A DNA stretch of 64,000 nucleotides from Steinernema hermaphroditum (GCA_030435675.1 CM059622.1:16058001-16122000); one strand, 5' to 3'; numbered from the stretch's first letter, positions 33,970-45,576 are shown. Translations and numbers: made by a program. The notes: generated by a model not told the origin, from the sequence alone.

Positions 33970-35300
33970 CGATTTCACAAGGTCCCTAAATAAAATGATT
34001 GAGACCATAAACAGCATTATTGACAATGTCTAAAACATTCGTCTGGCAAACAAGCCGCCAAATGGGACAGGAGAGGACATTTTCTTACTCGCTATATATA
34101 GAATTAGGCAGGATCTTTCTAAAAACGACGATTTATAGAAGGTCTGCCTCCGTCTGGCCTTAACAAAAAGATTCATATTCAAAAAGATAAACTAAGCATT
34201 GTCATGTCGCGGATATCAATGCCTTTCACACAAACAGACGAAGATAGGGTCCAAAGCAAGGTAGGAATACGACACTACAAAGCCTTGAAATGTGATCGGA
34301 TTCTACAAATTAATTTTGTATTGATCTGATATTTTGAATGAGTTGCGCACAAATATGATCATCGAGACCTATCGGACGGCCCAGAAGAAGATGGCGCGAC
34401 GAGATCCACGGGAAGACGGGGACGCAATTGTGGCAGAACAAAGCGAGAAGAGATACACTCCACCAACGGTTGGAAATGATGGGATCCGCATGATAAAAAT
34501 TATTGATACGGAATTAAATTAAAGTGAAGTGCGTACAAATATGGTCAAGCTAGGGGATCACAACAGTTGCCGGAATCTGGCACGATATGTTAACATTTAA
34601 GATGTTGAGGATGATGCTGACAAACAAATATCCACTGAAACGCAGTACAAGAAGCAATCACAAGTCATCTAATAGTGTGCGTAGTGCAGCAGTAGCACCT
34701 CTGCTGGACACTCAAGAGATTTCAAGGTAGCTACTCATCTACAAGAATGGGCCAGAACTTTCCCGTTTACACGGGCTGCTGTTTACCGGTGGAAACGGTC
34801 AAATGTCAACCAACAGAAACGAACAAATAATCAACGTAAAGGGGCTGGTGACAACATTTTATCTATGTCAATACTCACCCCACGTACCCTCGTGTGTCAC
34901 CCTTTACTTCGGAATAACATGCATGAGTCAGGTAGGACTGGGCAATTTACTAATTTCTTGCCGGAACTTATCGAAATATTGACTGGTACTTTCGTAATAG
35001 ATCTGAGTTCCGTTCGGAACTTTCCTTTATGGCGACATTCCGATAGCGTTCCCTAACAAAGTCTTACGTAATTATTCGTAGCGTACTGTCAGTATGAGTC
35101 CATAAGCGATGGCTGCAATTAGCTCTGTTAATACGACTTTACGGCTCTATTTCGGCGCGCTTCACGGGACATCTGGGAATCGGCAAAACTACGGAAATGG
35201 CGACGCATCTTCTCGGAATGTTGGCGACACCACAGCGGAGTTGACACCTACTTCGGAATTTGGAAGCTCCTGTGTTCTACTGTGGAAGTTGTGTCTTCGA
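33970..35300. other. Unrecognised DNA
   Basis: A 62-codon frame at 34334-34522 and a similar start (TTGAATGAGTTGCGCACAAATATG versus GTGAAGTGCGTACAAATATGG) 190 bp later hint at a duplication. No gene is recognised. Confidence 0.35.
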
Positions 35301-35306
35301 CGTCGC

Positions 35307-36007
35307 TTAAAGGGACCCGGTCATGGATAAAAAAAACTTCTTCAAATCTTCTGAAAATTTGTACAGCCCTGTTTTCGGGGTTGCTGAACACGATGGTAAA
35401 GTCGGTTTCTCGGAAAACATGATAGTTTCTGAGAAATGGCAAAAAATAGACAAAAAACGTTGTGCAAACTTTGCCTTCAAGCGCAAGGCAGAGTTCGCGG
35501 TTCGTTCCGAAAACGTTTCAGCCCCTTGTTTTAGAGGCTGCCCAACATCATGCTGAAATCAGTTTGTCAAAAATTCCCAGTAGTTTTCAAGAAACGGACC
35601 TTAGGATGCACACAGTTTTGATGTCCAATTCTCGGTGTGTCGGTTCCGAAACGATTTGCATGACGGACACGACCGTAGTTCCCGCGTTTTCTACGCACTT
35701 ATCCTATCTAGGCGCGCCTGGGCTCATTCGACTCGCCAGAAGCTGCTGAGCAAAATGTTCCCAAGCACGGAGCTGGTCGCCACCTATTTCGGCCAAAAAG
35801 AATGAAAATATTGCGCAACTCGTGCCGCGCCGGATAGATCGTGTCGGGACCAACGGTAAAACACATTCTGAATCCTAAGGTCCGTTTCTTGAAAACTACT
35901 GGGTTTTTTGGGAAATCGACTTCACCACCGTGCTCAGCGACCCCGAAAACACGGGGAAAAAAATTTTCAGACGATTTATAAAACTTTTTTTATCCATGAC
36001 CCTTTAA
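35307..36007. mobile_element. Foldback element with TTAA flanks
   Basis: The left end TTAA-AGGG...GTCATGGATAAAAAAA and the right end (as complement) TTAA-AGGG-TCATGGATAAAAAAA are inverted. Further inside, CCCAGTAGTTTTCAAG and AAACGGACCTTAGGAT on the left pair with their complements near 35870-35910. Arms are about 100-150 bp with an unmatched block in the left arm. No transposase is encoded. TTAA flanks suggest a piggyBac-type target preference. Confidence 0.65.
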
Positions 36008-36179
36008 TACAACAAAACCATACAATCTATTCGATTCGATGTGTGCAAGTTCCAGTTACAAAAACGATTATGATTCGATTAACCATTTCCGTTCGCCAGT
36101 AAAATGTGGCGATTCTTTCGCCGCAAAACTCAACAGCAAGCCGATTCGGTTATTTATCTCCCATAGTAAATGTGAACAA

Positions 36180-36250
36180 GCATCGGTGGTTCAGTGGTAG
36201 AATGCTCGCCTGCCACGCGGGCGGCCCGGGTTCGATTCCCGGCCGATGCA
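36180..36250 (+). tRNA. tRNA-Gly (GCC)
   Basis: 71 nt, plus strand, perfect cloverleaf with anticodon GCC and CCA-less 3' end GATGCA. Same body as the copies at 9428, 51825 and 59057. Confidence 0.95.
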
Positions 36251-36254
36251 ATGT

Positions 36255-37245
36255 TTTTTCTTTGACCTTTTTGCAGATAATTGTTCCTTTTTCAGTGCTT
36301 CTCAAAAAATATTCCGAATACCTCAAAATCGTCTTTATTTGGCAATGAATAGTTGCAGCACCTGATGATAAGTAGCATTTGCGATTACAGCCAGCATGTA
36401 TCGAAGAACCGTTATCGCTTAAACCTTATTGCCATGCTACTGACATAGCAAACTGCGTGCACAGGAAAGTCAAAAAATAAGTCTATACGGGACTACAATA
36501 TTCCGTCTTTAGATGAATATTTCACCAACTTTCAAGGGAAATGGACACCTAGAGAGCTCTTTCAGTATCTTTTAGTGTCACGCGTTCTCGTTTCGACCCC
36601 TCTCTGTATTTCTCGTTAATAGTGCATAATAGTAAAGCGGACCGGTTTAATAAATAGAAAAGTTCCAATGGGAAAACTTTCTTTTTTTAAACAATTCCAA
36701 GATTTTATGGCGAAGTATTCTCCTAATTACAATCGAAAGTGACCCATTATCGGACATTTCCTGGCGAATGACTTTATAAATTAACTGCGTAAAGAGGTTG
36801 TGACGAACACTTGAGAATGAAGGTTATGGGATAATGAATTATGGGGTTAGGAAAGGGAAGGAAAGAGAGCAAAGAAGAGACGGCTCGACTACATTAGATC
36901 TGCGCGTGGAGTGTCAACATGGCGTCGCAACAGACGTAAACAAACGTTATCTCCGGGGCGCAAAGGTCGTCGGGAGGGGCAGAAGAGCTTGTTTGTCGCA
37001 AGACGACATAGAGAACAGTCGAAGATGGGGGAACGAAAATGGCGCGGTACAGCGATTATCCATGACACGGCGGAACAGTGTGAACAAACGAAAGACAATC
37101 TCGTTTTGGCGACGATTCTGTTTGCACTGCGTCTGGAAACGTTTATTCAACGTTCCGGATGGTGCGATTGAGAGACGCTTAGGCAAATACCGAAAAAAGT
37201 CTCATGAGGGCCGTCGAGCCGTATCGAAGTGGACTTTCTACAAAA
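36255..37245 (+). other. Spacer before tRNA-Phe
   Basis: An open frame at 36834-37286 overlaps the tRNA and has no recognised domain. The GA-rich character resembles the region before the tRNA-Phe at 17839. No gene called. Confidence 0.35.
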
Positions 37246-37251
37246 TAACAA

Positions 37252-37324
37252 GCCATGATAGCTCAGCTGGGAGAGCGTTAGACTGAAGATCTAAAGGTCG
37301 CCGGTTCGATCCCGGCTCGTGGCA
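37252..37324 (+). tRNA. tRNA-Phe (GAA)
   Basis: 73 nt, one D-loop difference (CAGCTGGGAG rather than CAGTTGGGAG) from the other copies; all stems pair. Confidence 0.94.
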
Positions 37325-37457
37325 TTTTTTGACTTTACTTCCAGTCTTTTTCTCGTCATTTCTTTTTATTCGATATCTGTCTGATGTCTAAAACAAAATA
37401 TGAGAAGTGATATTAAGAAAAAAGAGTAAAAAACATAGAACAAACCGAAAAAGGTTA

Positions 37458-37529
37458 CTCCCCGGCGAGGAATCGAAACCGGGTCTCGCACGTGACAGGC
37501 GCGGATAATCACCACTATACTACCAAAGA
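37458..37529 (-). pseudogene. tRNA-Asp pseudogene
   Basis: Aligns end to end with tRNA-Asp(GTC) but has changes in the acceptor (TCTTTGG), D-arm and T-arm (GGTTTCGATTCCTCGCC), which break the T-stem. It sits in the same convergent position relative to tRNA-Phe as the intact gene at 18034. Confidence 0.85.
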
Positions 37530-39165
37530 CATGTGTTCACCTGAGGTCCATGGTATATATCCACTCCCTAAAGATCTGGCATTTTGAGAATAGAGAAAGT
37601 TCGTGCCTGTTCAGTGATCATCCCGCACGGTCTCCCTACATATTAACTTTTCTGAGGTGGCCATTCAACGAAAAGAATAGAAAAGCTTTAGAGGAAGCTA
37701 TGCCTAAATCTTTAAACAAGAATCAACAGCAAGGGTATGACGGTACAACAGATAAAAACACTACAATATCGAAGTGCCTGTGAAAGAAGCCGTTCCAGTA
37801 CTTAGATTCGATGACACTTCGCCTCTGAACCTGAAAGATTTGCCAAGGGAGACATATAAGAAGATCGTCGAGATCGATCCGGCCTATTCATGGAACTCTA
37901 GTTAGAAAAAACTTCTAAGAAGTATCTCATGCGCCACATTCGGAAACGTGTTTTGAAAAAAAGATTCATTTGGGACGGATATGCGACAAGGAGAACATGA
38001 CAGAATTGGAAAACAGTAATTCATCGGTTGTTGTAGTCACCGATTACTAAGCGGGAGATCCTGACTTCTAGTCAGGCATTTTACCTCTGAACTATTGATA
38101 GGTCCTTTAATAAAGTCTATATATACTGAGTTATATTATACTCCAATAAACTGGATTTTTGTTTACAACTCAATTACCTCGTCATATTAACCTCATCCTG
38201 GCCCTGATTTGCTTTGTGTTTAATCGTGATATTCAGAGACACTGAACAGTAATTTCATAGTGTTCGTAGAATCGTTCACACATTACAGATGACAGTACCA
38301 CGTACTTTCGAATTTGCCTCTAGTGTTGGTCTGCATGAACTGAGATGAAACCTTCCACAAGAAGGCCACTCGGAAGACCTCGAACCAGAGAGAGGGACGA
38401 GTTCAAGAAAGCAGCGACAATGCATCTGTGACCGGCGAGAACCCAGGAGAGACGAATGCCGTTGTATCCATGATTAGAGTTGGGAATCCGCTCTTGGGAT
38501 GGGATCGAGATGGGAAGGGAATAAACGTTGATTGAAAAAAGATAATAATAATTAATATTGATAAGACGGTTTCAATTAAGCATGACGCACTTGAATAGGC
38601 ATTACTTTGCAGTCATTGAAAGGAAGGTTGGTAAGGACGGCAAAGCATGTGACGCCTGACGCTGCGTGAGATGTCATCCCGAAGGTCGCCGACGCTCTGA
38701 GGACACCACCAACAGCAAAGACGCAACTTTTGGGACCAAGCACCCATTTCTCGGAAACGAATAAGAGCTCTATGTCGCAACCGTCCCGAGAAGGCAAAGA
38801 TTCGTCGACGTCACCGAAGAGGCTAAGAACACTGTTCAAACATTTCAAACAGTTCAAAAATTCCCGCTGTCTTATCTAATCAGGAACGAACGAGCGGCGC
38901 GAATTGCAAACGTTTGGAAATGGTGGCGCTAATATAGAAACAAACGGACGCGACCGTGTGTGGCGGCAGGTATTGTGTGGCCATACTATTCTCGAGGCTG
39001 TTGATTCATTATAGTCGCGAGGCAGTTTCGCGAAGCTGTTGATTTCACTCCCCCATTCTCGAAGCATTTCACTCCCCCATTCTCGATTCTAAGATATTCT
39101 TATTTTTACGAGCCATCACTGCGCATTTACTATCCATGAACTGCACAAACATTTTTTTTGTTCTA
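37530..39165. other. Unresolved region with weak coding and tRNA-like signals
   Basis: At 38047-38103 the minus strand has an A-box-like TAGTTCAGAGGTAAAATGCC and a hairpin CCTGA-CTAGAAG-TCAGG, but no T-arm. A 93-codon minus frame (38576-38857) reads like protein at its end (NDCKVMPIQVRHA) but has no ATG start or identified upstream exon. Confidence 0.3.
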
Positions 39166-39169
39166 CAGG

Positions 39170-42100
39170 ATGCCTTGCACATTCCGGACTGGGTCAGCCG
39201 ATGAGGTGTACCGTGCAACGGTACTCACCTGGATGGGCTTTTTCGCGCTGCCAAATTTTGGAGATGGTCCCGATGATCACGCTTCGGCCGACGATCACGT
39301 CTCGTTCCAGATCGACGTGGCACGCTATAGAGGTAATTTTCAATTGAGCTAGAAGAACACAGGGCATAAGTCGCCCATAGCTTGCGGGTTCTTTTATTGG
39401 AATTAATAAAAAAGCCCTAGATTAGAGGCTCCAGCCTAGCCCGCTCTATTCGTACCGGCTCGGAATTCCGAGAACGCAGACGATTGGGCTTGGCTCGGAT
39501 GGCTCGGATGGCTCAGTTTAGTTCGCCTAGATAATTGAATTTTTGCTGCGTTTTCTATTTTAGAAAACGCCGAATTACTCACTAAGAGCGACATGGTCCT
39601 ATGTCGCCTTGTTGCGATCTGCTCACGCTACAAAAGCTTGCGGTGTCTTTCACTACTGCTCGACTTAATCGCTGATTGTGGCATGGAGTTCATCATGTCC
39701 ATAAGGGTAAAGTTCTCTCAGTGTAAAGTAACTAAAGAAGAATTTAAGGACCATTTGATATCTATCTTTTTGTTCTATTCTGACATTAAAGGTCTCAGAA
39801 TGCTTTACACGCATGAGCATTTGAAGGAGCATCTGAACATTGACGATGCCCTTTCTGGTGAAGGATTGCGGTACGTCGGCGGTGGTGGAAAGACTACGAT
39901 ACTTGGAATATGCGCATTTGGGCAGCTGCACTCTGACATGACAGCGTTGACCAGACTTGCTTTGGATCTTGGAGCCAGGGTGAGAAGACATCCACTTTAC
40001 GTTGAATATAAGTCAGATTCAGATGGACGTTTCATCCGTAGAGTCTCCAATTTCGATAGCAATCCGCAGTGAGAACTACAAATTCCTGGATACTTGTGCT
40101 AAGCGAAATATGAAAGAGTTTATCAACGCGATGAAAATCGTCTGCGCTGATCGAAGATTTGAAGACGTTCGTGCTAAAAGTAATTCTGACATCCATAGAA
40201 TGAAACAAATTCGTGTTTTGTCACTAGCACAGGTAGGAGTGAACTGTGCGTGAAACTAAATCTTAGGTCTTTCAGGAGCTTCGTTGGCGTCTGAAGGTGA
40301 ACGAAGACATCGCAAAACATATTGTTAGCAACGCGATGCACATTTGTTCTCTTGAAGAGAGGGCACGCTTCACGTCTTTGATATGGGAATTAGGACTATG
40401 TGAGGAGAAGAAGTTCATCATTGACAACTGGAAACGATCATTTAGATCGGTGAGAGCTTAATTTTTGGATGTGAATCAACATTTTTCAGCCGAAAAACTC
40501 AAAAGCGTGCGATAAGTTAATACGACTCTTATTGGAAAAGTTATCAGGAATCGAGGCAAGTTTTGAGATAGTTCGCGGATGTTTGTTAAGAAAAAACGGG
40601 AGCCTCCGTTGGCTCTTTTGTTCCACGGAACAAAAGTATGGACTTCAAGGTCTTTACAAATATTTCTCCACTAACACTAAAACGTAATTTTAGTTAATGT
40701 TGAAGTTCATTATTTTAGGAAAAGTACTTGAGCTGCTTGGACGCATATTTTCCCAAAGAGCAAATGGTAAGTTACGTACGGGTTAAAAGACTGTAAACAG
40801 ACCATAAACCGTGATGTGCATATTGCTTCAATAGCGGGCAAAGGTTATTTTAGGCACTGCCCAAAACGAAGCTTTAAAGCTGCCCTAATAAGTTTCCCAA
40901 AAAACTGAGTACCTTTCAAAAAACCTAAAGGTTAAAAAAACCTAAAAACCTAGAACTTGACTGATCTTGACTGAAATTACATGATCATTGACCGGCCCCG
41001 ATACAGTTTGCCTGAAGGAGCATGACCGCCATTTACTTCCTCTCTATGAATTTAGACGCTCGTAGCGAATTTATGTAGCTCATTGGACAGGCCAAACTCT
41101 GTGGAACATAGCGTGTCCAGAAAGTTCACCGATTTCCTCCAAAATACCAACTAAATGGACAAAATCTACAGTGGGCTAGTCGCGTCCTCTAGTCAAATCG
41201 CATTCGGCAACTGGCAGATATTTAAGTTTAGATTCTGCTCAAAAGTCTACTACCTGACTATTGAACGTATATCCATCATGTTTGGTAGTCAATAGTAACG
41301 AAGTAGAAAAATTTAAAGAAAATGCTATGATCGGGTCCCTTTAATGTTCTTTGTTTTAGGATACGTACCTGAGTTGGTTCGAAGCATGGATTCCGAAAGA
41401 GCAAAAGGTAATTGTGCAGACAGTCTCTTCTGCCAGAAATGGCTGCAACCAACGATTGTGAGAACGGGCAAAAAAATACCTAGGGAATTTTGGAAATATC
41501 CCAAAAGAGGAGTTTTTTTTTCAAGTTAACACTTCTTCGTTTTAGAACATTGTAACGAGTCTGTATGACAGATTGCTTGCTGCTTTTAAAAATATCACCA
41601 CTACAAGAAAGCCTTCTGTTGTTCCATCAGTTTTCTCTCGTGAAGCAAAGCTTAATCACAGAAGGTCGCTGATTAAGGACAAGGAAACAGGCAAGATGTC
41701 CAAGTCACAAATCGTACAACATAAGGCCTTGCTCCCCGGGGATGGGCTCAGCGCGGCGATGAATTCCGTACTTTCCCACAAGATGCTGTACGTCGGCCGC
41801 TACAAGGCTTCAAGCGGAGTAGTCTACGATCACTGCGTTATCCACAAGGTAATTGTGCAGTTTCAATTGAGTTTCAACGACTGTTGCGTTTGTAGAACCC
41901 AGACGAAGATAAGCAAATGAAGAACGCATTGGGGACTTGCAAAGGAATTGTGTCGCTTCAGCCCATTGACGAAATTGACTACCACCTATGGTCCATTTCT
42001 CAGAGTATCAACGAAGACAACAAAGCCTCAATTGACGCCATCTTCATTGCGGTCGGGGAGCTTGGCAACAGTGACTACTCACTTTTGAATGCAAACTGTG

Positions 42101-42282
42101 AACATCTCGTCAGCCGCTCTCAAAAGGGCAAAGCCCATAGTGCACAAGTGCACAAGTGTGTGATGCGTTTATTCTTCATTGTTTTCACTTTTTGGTCCTG
42201 TAGTCTTTTTATTCTCTGGCGCTTGGCCAACCGCATTTCGCGGTTCTTTCACACTTCCCACAACGTCTCTTCCATTTCTTAG
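39170..42282 (+). CDS. Ankyrin-like plus LRAT/NlpC-P60-type domain membrane protein
   Basis: Nine predicted exons (39170-39332, 39564-39979, 40017-40232, 40276-40449, 40490-40555, 40719-40766, 41360-41407, 41546-41848, 41896-42282) stay in frame for about 606 residues. Exons 2-3 contain ankyrin-like repeats (GKTTILGICAFG, RLALDLGAR, SPISIAIRSEN). Exons 6 and 7 are 48-bp duplicates (YLSCLDAYFPKEQ versus YLSWFEAWIPKEQ). The C-terminal domain has the LRAT/H-REV107-type pattern: PGDGLS, SHKMLYVGRY (candidate His about 455), a second His in YDHC, and LLNANCEHLVS (candidate Cys about 546). A hydrophobic anchor follows (LFFIVFTFWSCSLFILW). These enzymes are thiol acyltransferases or phospholipases; substrate unknown. 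Exon 5 ends at a GC donor (GAG/GCAAGT), the least certain junction. CTACAG precedes the ATG. Confidence 0.72.
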
Positions 42283-42487
42283 ACGGGTCGTATGTTGTTA
42301 TGTTCATTGTTTCGAGAGCTTTGTTTGTTATCTTTTGTTTATATTATTTATTTCTGTTTTCTTTTTCTCCGGTGCTACAATTGTATTCGTTAAACGATAA
42401 AATGTTTTGTGGCTCACTGCGTCAAAGAAAGCAGCCATCAAATATGTTGCGTTTTCACAGGCTACGCATATTTCCGACCGATTGCCC

Positions 42488-42545
42488 GACTCAAAGATTT
42501 AGCTCCAACTCGGAACTGCCATACGGGTCAGCCGGGAGCGAACTT
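42488..42545 (-). pseudogene. U1 snRNA 3' fragment
   Basis: The minus strand matches U1 from the AGCGGG-side of stem-loop III to the Sm site (GACTCAAAGATTTAGCT in plus reading), with a deletion of the GTTGGCCAACT loop and point changes. It points opposite to the 5' fragment next to it, so an inversion broke one U1 gene. Confidence 0.8.
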
Positions 42546-42591
42546 TTTATGTTTTCTCTGGCGTGGTGCGGTCGCACCGTCACAACCAAAT

Positions 42592-42651
42592 GGTCTCTCC
42601 GTGCATGAGTGAGCAGCACTGGATGGCTCATAAACTTACCTGGCTGGGATC
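42592..42651 (+). pseudogene. U1 snRNA promoter plus 5' end, truncated
   Basis: A degenerate promoter motif (GGTCTCTCCGTGCATGAGTG) at 42592-42613 lies 19-40 bp before AAACTTACCTGGCTGGGATC at 42632-42651, after which U1 identity stops. The 5' splice-site recognition sequence ACTTACCTG is intact, but the Sm site and stems are gone. Confidence 0.85.
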
Positions 42652-42846
42652 AGGCCAAGTCGGAGTAGTCTATTTTATCTCCGCCATGAGATACAAGTCA
42701 TAACTGCTTGCAGTGGTGCGCGCGGCGAAGCGATGCGACCTTTCCACATTGCGATAGATTTCTCTATTTCTCTGGGGTAGGAACCTCACAGCGCTGCTGA
42801 GAGACGGTCGCTCCCTACACAAGTGCCTCCACACCCGACCATCGTC

Positions 42847-42940
42847 GGTTTAATTACCCAAGTTTGAGGTAAACATTAGATCCGCTCTTTCAAATGGAAG
42901 TGGCGAGATAAATTTTGGAACTGCGTCTCTTCGGAGATGC
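42847..42940 (+). ncRNA. sls-1: SL1 spliced leader RNA gene, copy 4
   Basis: Full leader, GTAAAC donor, Sm site and GCGTCTC-TTCG-GAGATGC hairpin; 94 nt. Promoter motif GGTCGCTCCC...AAGTGCC at 42806-42827 (-41 to -20). It lies downstream of the rearranged U1 locus. Confidence 0.95.
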
Positions 42941-43254
42941 TTATAATCAGAAAGCGAGATGCGATTAAGCACGGATATGAACTTTCCCGACGCTGATGTT
43001 GAAACGTAAGAACTTGCAGTGGATGCTTCCCGGCGCTTCCAAACCAAGAGATCACGTGTTCTCTATGTTCAAGCGGTAAGATTTTGTAAGACATAACAAA
43101 ACATTCCTTAACCAGTAATTATAAGTACCTCATTCGGCGCGCGGTTCCAATTACTGACTGAAACTACATGACCGGAGCTAACTGTGTTACCGATATACCT
43201 AACCGACGCCCACAGGGTGTTCAGATTTTTCCTGAAATGGCCGAGCAGAAGGAA

Positions 43255-43348
43255 GCATCTCGAAAGAGACGCAGTTCCAAAATTTATCTCGCCACTTCCA
43301 TTTGAAAGAGCGGATCTAATGTTTACCTCAAACTTGGGTAATTAAACC
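43255..43348 (-). ncRNA. sls-1: SL1 spliced leader RNA gene, copy 5
   Basis: 94 nt on the minus strand with all SL1 landmarks. Promoter motif at 43368-43389. Divergent from the U1 gene at 43538 with 189 bp between the two start sites. Confidence 0.95.
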
Positions 43349-43367
43349 GACGAAGATGTGGTGTGGA

Positions 43368-43519
43368 GGCACTTGTGAGGGGAGCGACTGTCTCGCCGCA
43401 ACGGCGCGAAAGCGATGCAACAGAACAGTTTTTGTGGGTCTTATGTTTCTTCTCTCTGTTTCTCTGGAGTGAAACGGTCTCACCATTGCAAAGGAATGGT
43501 CGCGCCCTGCGTAAGTGCC
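43368..43519. promoter_or_regulatory. Shared SL1/U1 divergent promoter
   Basis: Two inverted copies of the same 22-bp motif, one at 43368-43389 for SL1 and one at 43498-43519 (GGTCGCGCCC then TGCGTAAGTGCC) for U1, lie 19-41 bp from their start sites. They are read as proximal sequence elements by position and conservation. Confidence 0.7.
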
Positions 43520-43537
43520 CAGCGTTGGACGACTCAT

Positions 43538-43701
43538 AAACTTACCTGGCTGGGATCTCCCCGCGATCAGCAAGGCGGGGAATCCATGGCGAGGCTGGGA
43601 CATTGCACTTTCGCTCCCGGCTGACCCGTGTGGCAGCTCCGAGTTGGAGTTGGCCAACAGCTAAATTTTTGAGTCAGGGGACAGCGTTCGCGCTTCCCCG
43701 C
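43538..43701 (+). ncRNA. U1 snRNA gene, copy 1
   Basis: Begins AAACTTACCTGGC, complementary to the 5' splice site consensus. Contains the stem-loop I segment GATCTCCCCGCGATCAGCAAGG, stem-loop II loop CATTGCACTTT, Sm site AAATTTTTGAG and a final stem AGGGGACAGCG-TTCG-CGCTTCCCC. Length is 164 nt, the standard U1 size. The RNA body appears identical in the other two intact copies. U1 snRNP defines 5' splice sites in cis-splicing. Confidence 0.96.
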
Positions 43702-43778
43702 ATAAATATTGGGCCGCATAGAAAAATTCTCAAATTACAGTGAGATTAGCTTTTTTTTGAGGATAGTAATTCGTTTGT

Positions 43779-43834
43779 AATCCCCTATTATAAACGGAGA
43801 ACCGACGGGTCCGTTGGTCTGCGTGGTGTGTGTG
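43779..43834 (-). repeat. Fragment of the SINE-like repeat
   Basis: Inverted match to the last 55 bp of the elements at 2546 and 30627 (ATCCCCTATTATAAACGGAGAACCGACGG region). Confidence 0.6.
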
Positions 43835-43965
43835 GACCATTAACCCAGTGCTCCCCATGAACCCCATAAACGTACCAAGAACAAAAGGACTGACTGTGCT
43901 CTTCTCTTGATAAGCTATCATCTCATAAGTGATAAATTAATTATTAACCATTACATTAATTAATT

Positions 43966-45330
43966 CTATTTGAACATATTCTCAAGCATCTCGAAATGAA
44001 CAGATTTCATCTTGTCGGCGTCGTCCTTCCCTGTTGAAAAGCGTCCGATGAAGTTACTTTCAAAGAGTTCTTCAATCTTCCTTCTAAAGTTCAATTCTTA
44101 TGAGTAGCTCCAGCAACAGATCTCACCGCTTAGCCCTGATTCTCCACATCATGACCAGAGGAAGGGCGGCGTTGTACAATGGAATAATATCCAAAACGCC
44201 CACTAATCGCGTTCGTTTGACTTGATCAGTTTCCCCTATGAGAAGTGTAGGCATGATGACAGCTGTAGTGAGCTGGAAAGCTGCGTGCAGAAGGGCGAGT
44301 GGGAAGAGAAGAGCTGTGGTGGCGACGTTTTCACGCGTCTAAAGAAGACGCTTGGTTAAGCCCTTATTCATATGGCTTACTTGGAACTTAAACGACAAAG
44401 AATGCGTAATATGAGTTGACGTCTTTTTACGGTAGCAATTCAACACGAAAAGGATTCCGAATATGATGACAATGAGAACTTCGAGGCCGCCATCGATATA
44501 AAGCGACTGAAATGGCTTCATATTAATCCTGTTAATAGCTCAGAGTGCCTCACCCCAAGAGAGTACTTTATCCCTCCAGGCGGAATCACCGTCATCGGCA
44601 TATAGACTTCGCTTTCGGAAAATATCCAAACGACAAGCATGACAGCAAAGGTGGCAAGAAGCTGAAACGGAAATGATAAGGAGGCCACTTTAAAGGACAC
44701 CTTACCGATACGACCGACAAGATCTTCCCGATATTATTGTTAACCTCTTCATAGGTGTGAGCCTTGATAGTGGCGTAGATACGTTCGATAGCGCTGGCGA
44801 GGAAGGCATGTGCGCAGCCTGACATTCCGAAGATTTTGATAAGACGCAGGGGAAGGCCAATTCGTGATGATATGGGGAAGACGGGACATGTGATCTAGAC
44901 ACGATCCTATTAGGGTCACATGGCGTTGTTCTTGTCCCAGTATAGGGCGAGGGTGAAAAGAGGACTATCTCTATGAATAAACTCACATCATGACTCATCC
45001 ATTTGAAAACAGTCAGCCTGAGAAGATCGAATCCGTCGCTTGCGATCGTCCCAAACGCTGCCACTAAGACTAGCCATATGTGGAGACGGAATATTTCTCG
45101 AGCATTTTTGTGAAAGAACGAAGAAAGTTTCTAAAATTTCCATTTATTATCCTCTAACTCTATGCTTTTTCCACCTCTCGCAACAAAACAATCGGCAAAA
45201 CGATGACTCCAAATATCGATAGAGCCACTTTGATGCCCAAACAGATGAGCAAAATGATGTCCTGAGATAGAACTGTTCCAATCTCACATATATCGTAGTT
45301 GTAGCTGTTGTTTGAGGATGTGAGGCCCAT
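43966..45330 (-). CDS. Seven-transmembrane chemoreceptor, Sra-superfamily-like (A)
   Basis: Minus-strand exons 45330-45175, 45130-44987, 44894-44706, 44661-44554, 44506-44381, 44338-44127 and 44083-43966 give 350 residues. Introns are 40-92 nt. The short ectodomain has SNNSYNYDICEIG, then TM1, then the motif FFHKNAREIFRLHIW leading into TM2 (AFGTIASDGFDLLR), as in Sra-type serpentine receptors. Further TMs occur around IERIYATI, LLATFAVMLVVWIF, LEVLIVIIFGILFVL, ALLFPLALLHAAFQL and IIPLYNAALPLVMMW. The tail is basic, then acidic. The second receptor at 52529-56720 has a matching exon plan and the same motifs (FHKNARLLLWVHYLF). Such receptors act in chemosensory neurons; ligand unknown. ATTCAG abuts the start ATG. 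Confidence 0.82.
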
Positions 45331-45576
45331 CTGAATGTTATGCATATTAGGTGAGATGTTGATAAGGAAGACACGCGCACAACACTGATATATTACGTAA
45401 TAATGTATAGTATTCTTGGACAAAGAAGGTGGTCGTTTCTAACTTGCAAAGTGCAGAGTTTCAGATTATCGCAGCTGACAGGTTAACATAGTCAGTACTA
45501 CATCTAATACTGCACAGAGTACAAAGTAATGTTGCAAAATAATATACATGAACAAAACGAATTGACAGAAAACATT

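Noticed and set aside
38047..38103. tRNA-Ser-like gene on the minus strand (loop CTAGAAG)
   Set aside because: A D-arm-like segment and a perfect anticodon hairpin exist, but there is no T-arm, no long variable arm and no acceptor pairing. At best an eroded tRNA.
38576..38857. 93-codon minus frame ending CKVMPIQVRHA
   Set aside because: No ATG start, no upstream exon and no family match; kept only as an unresolved note.
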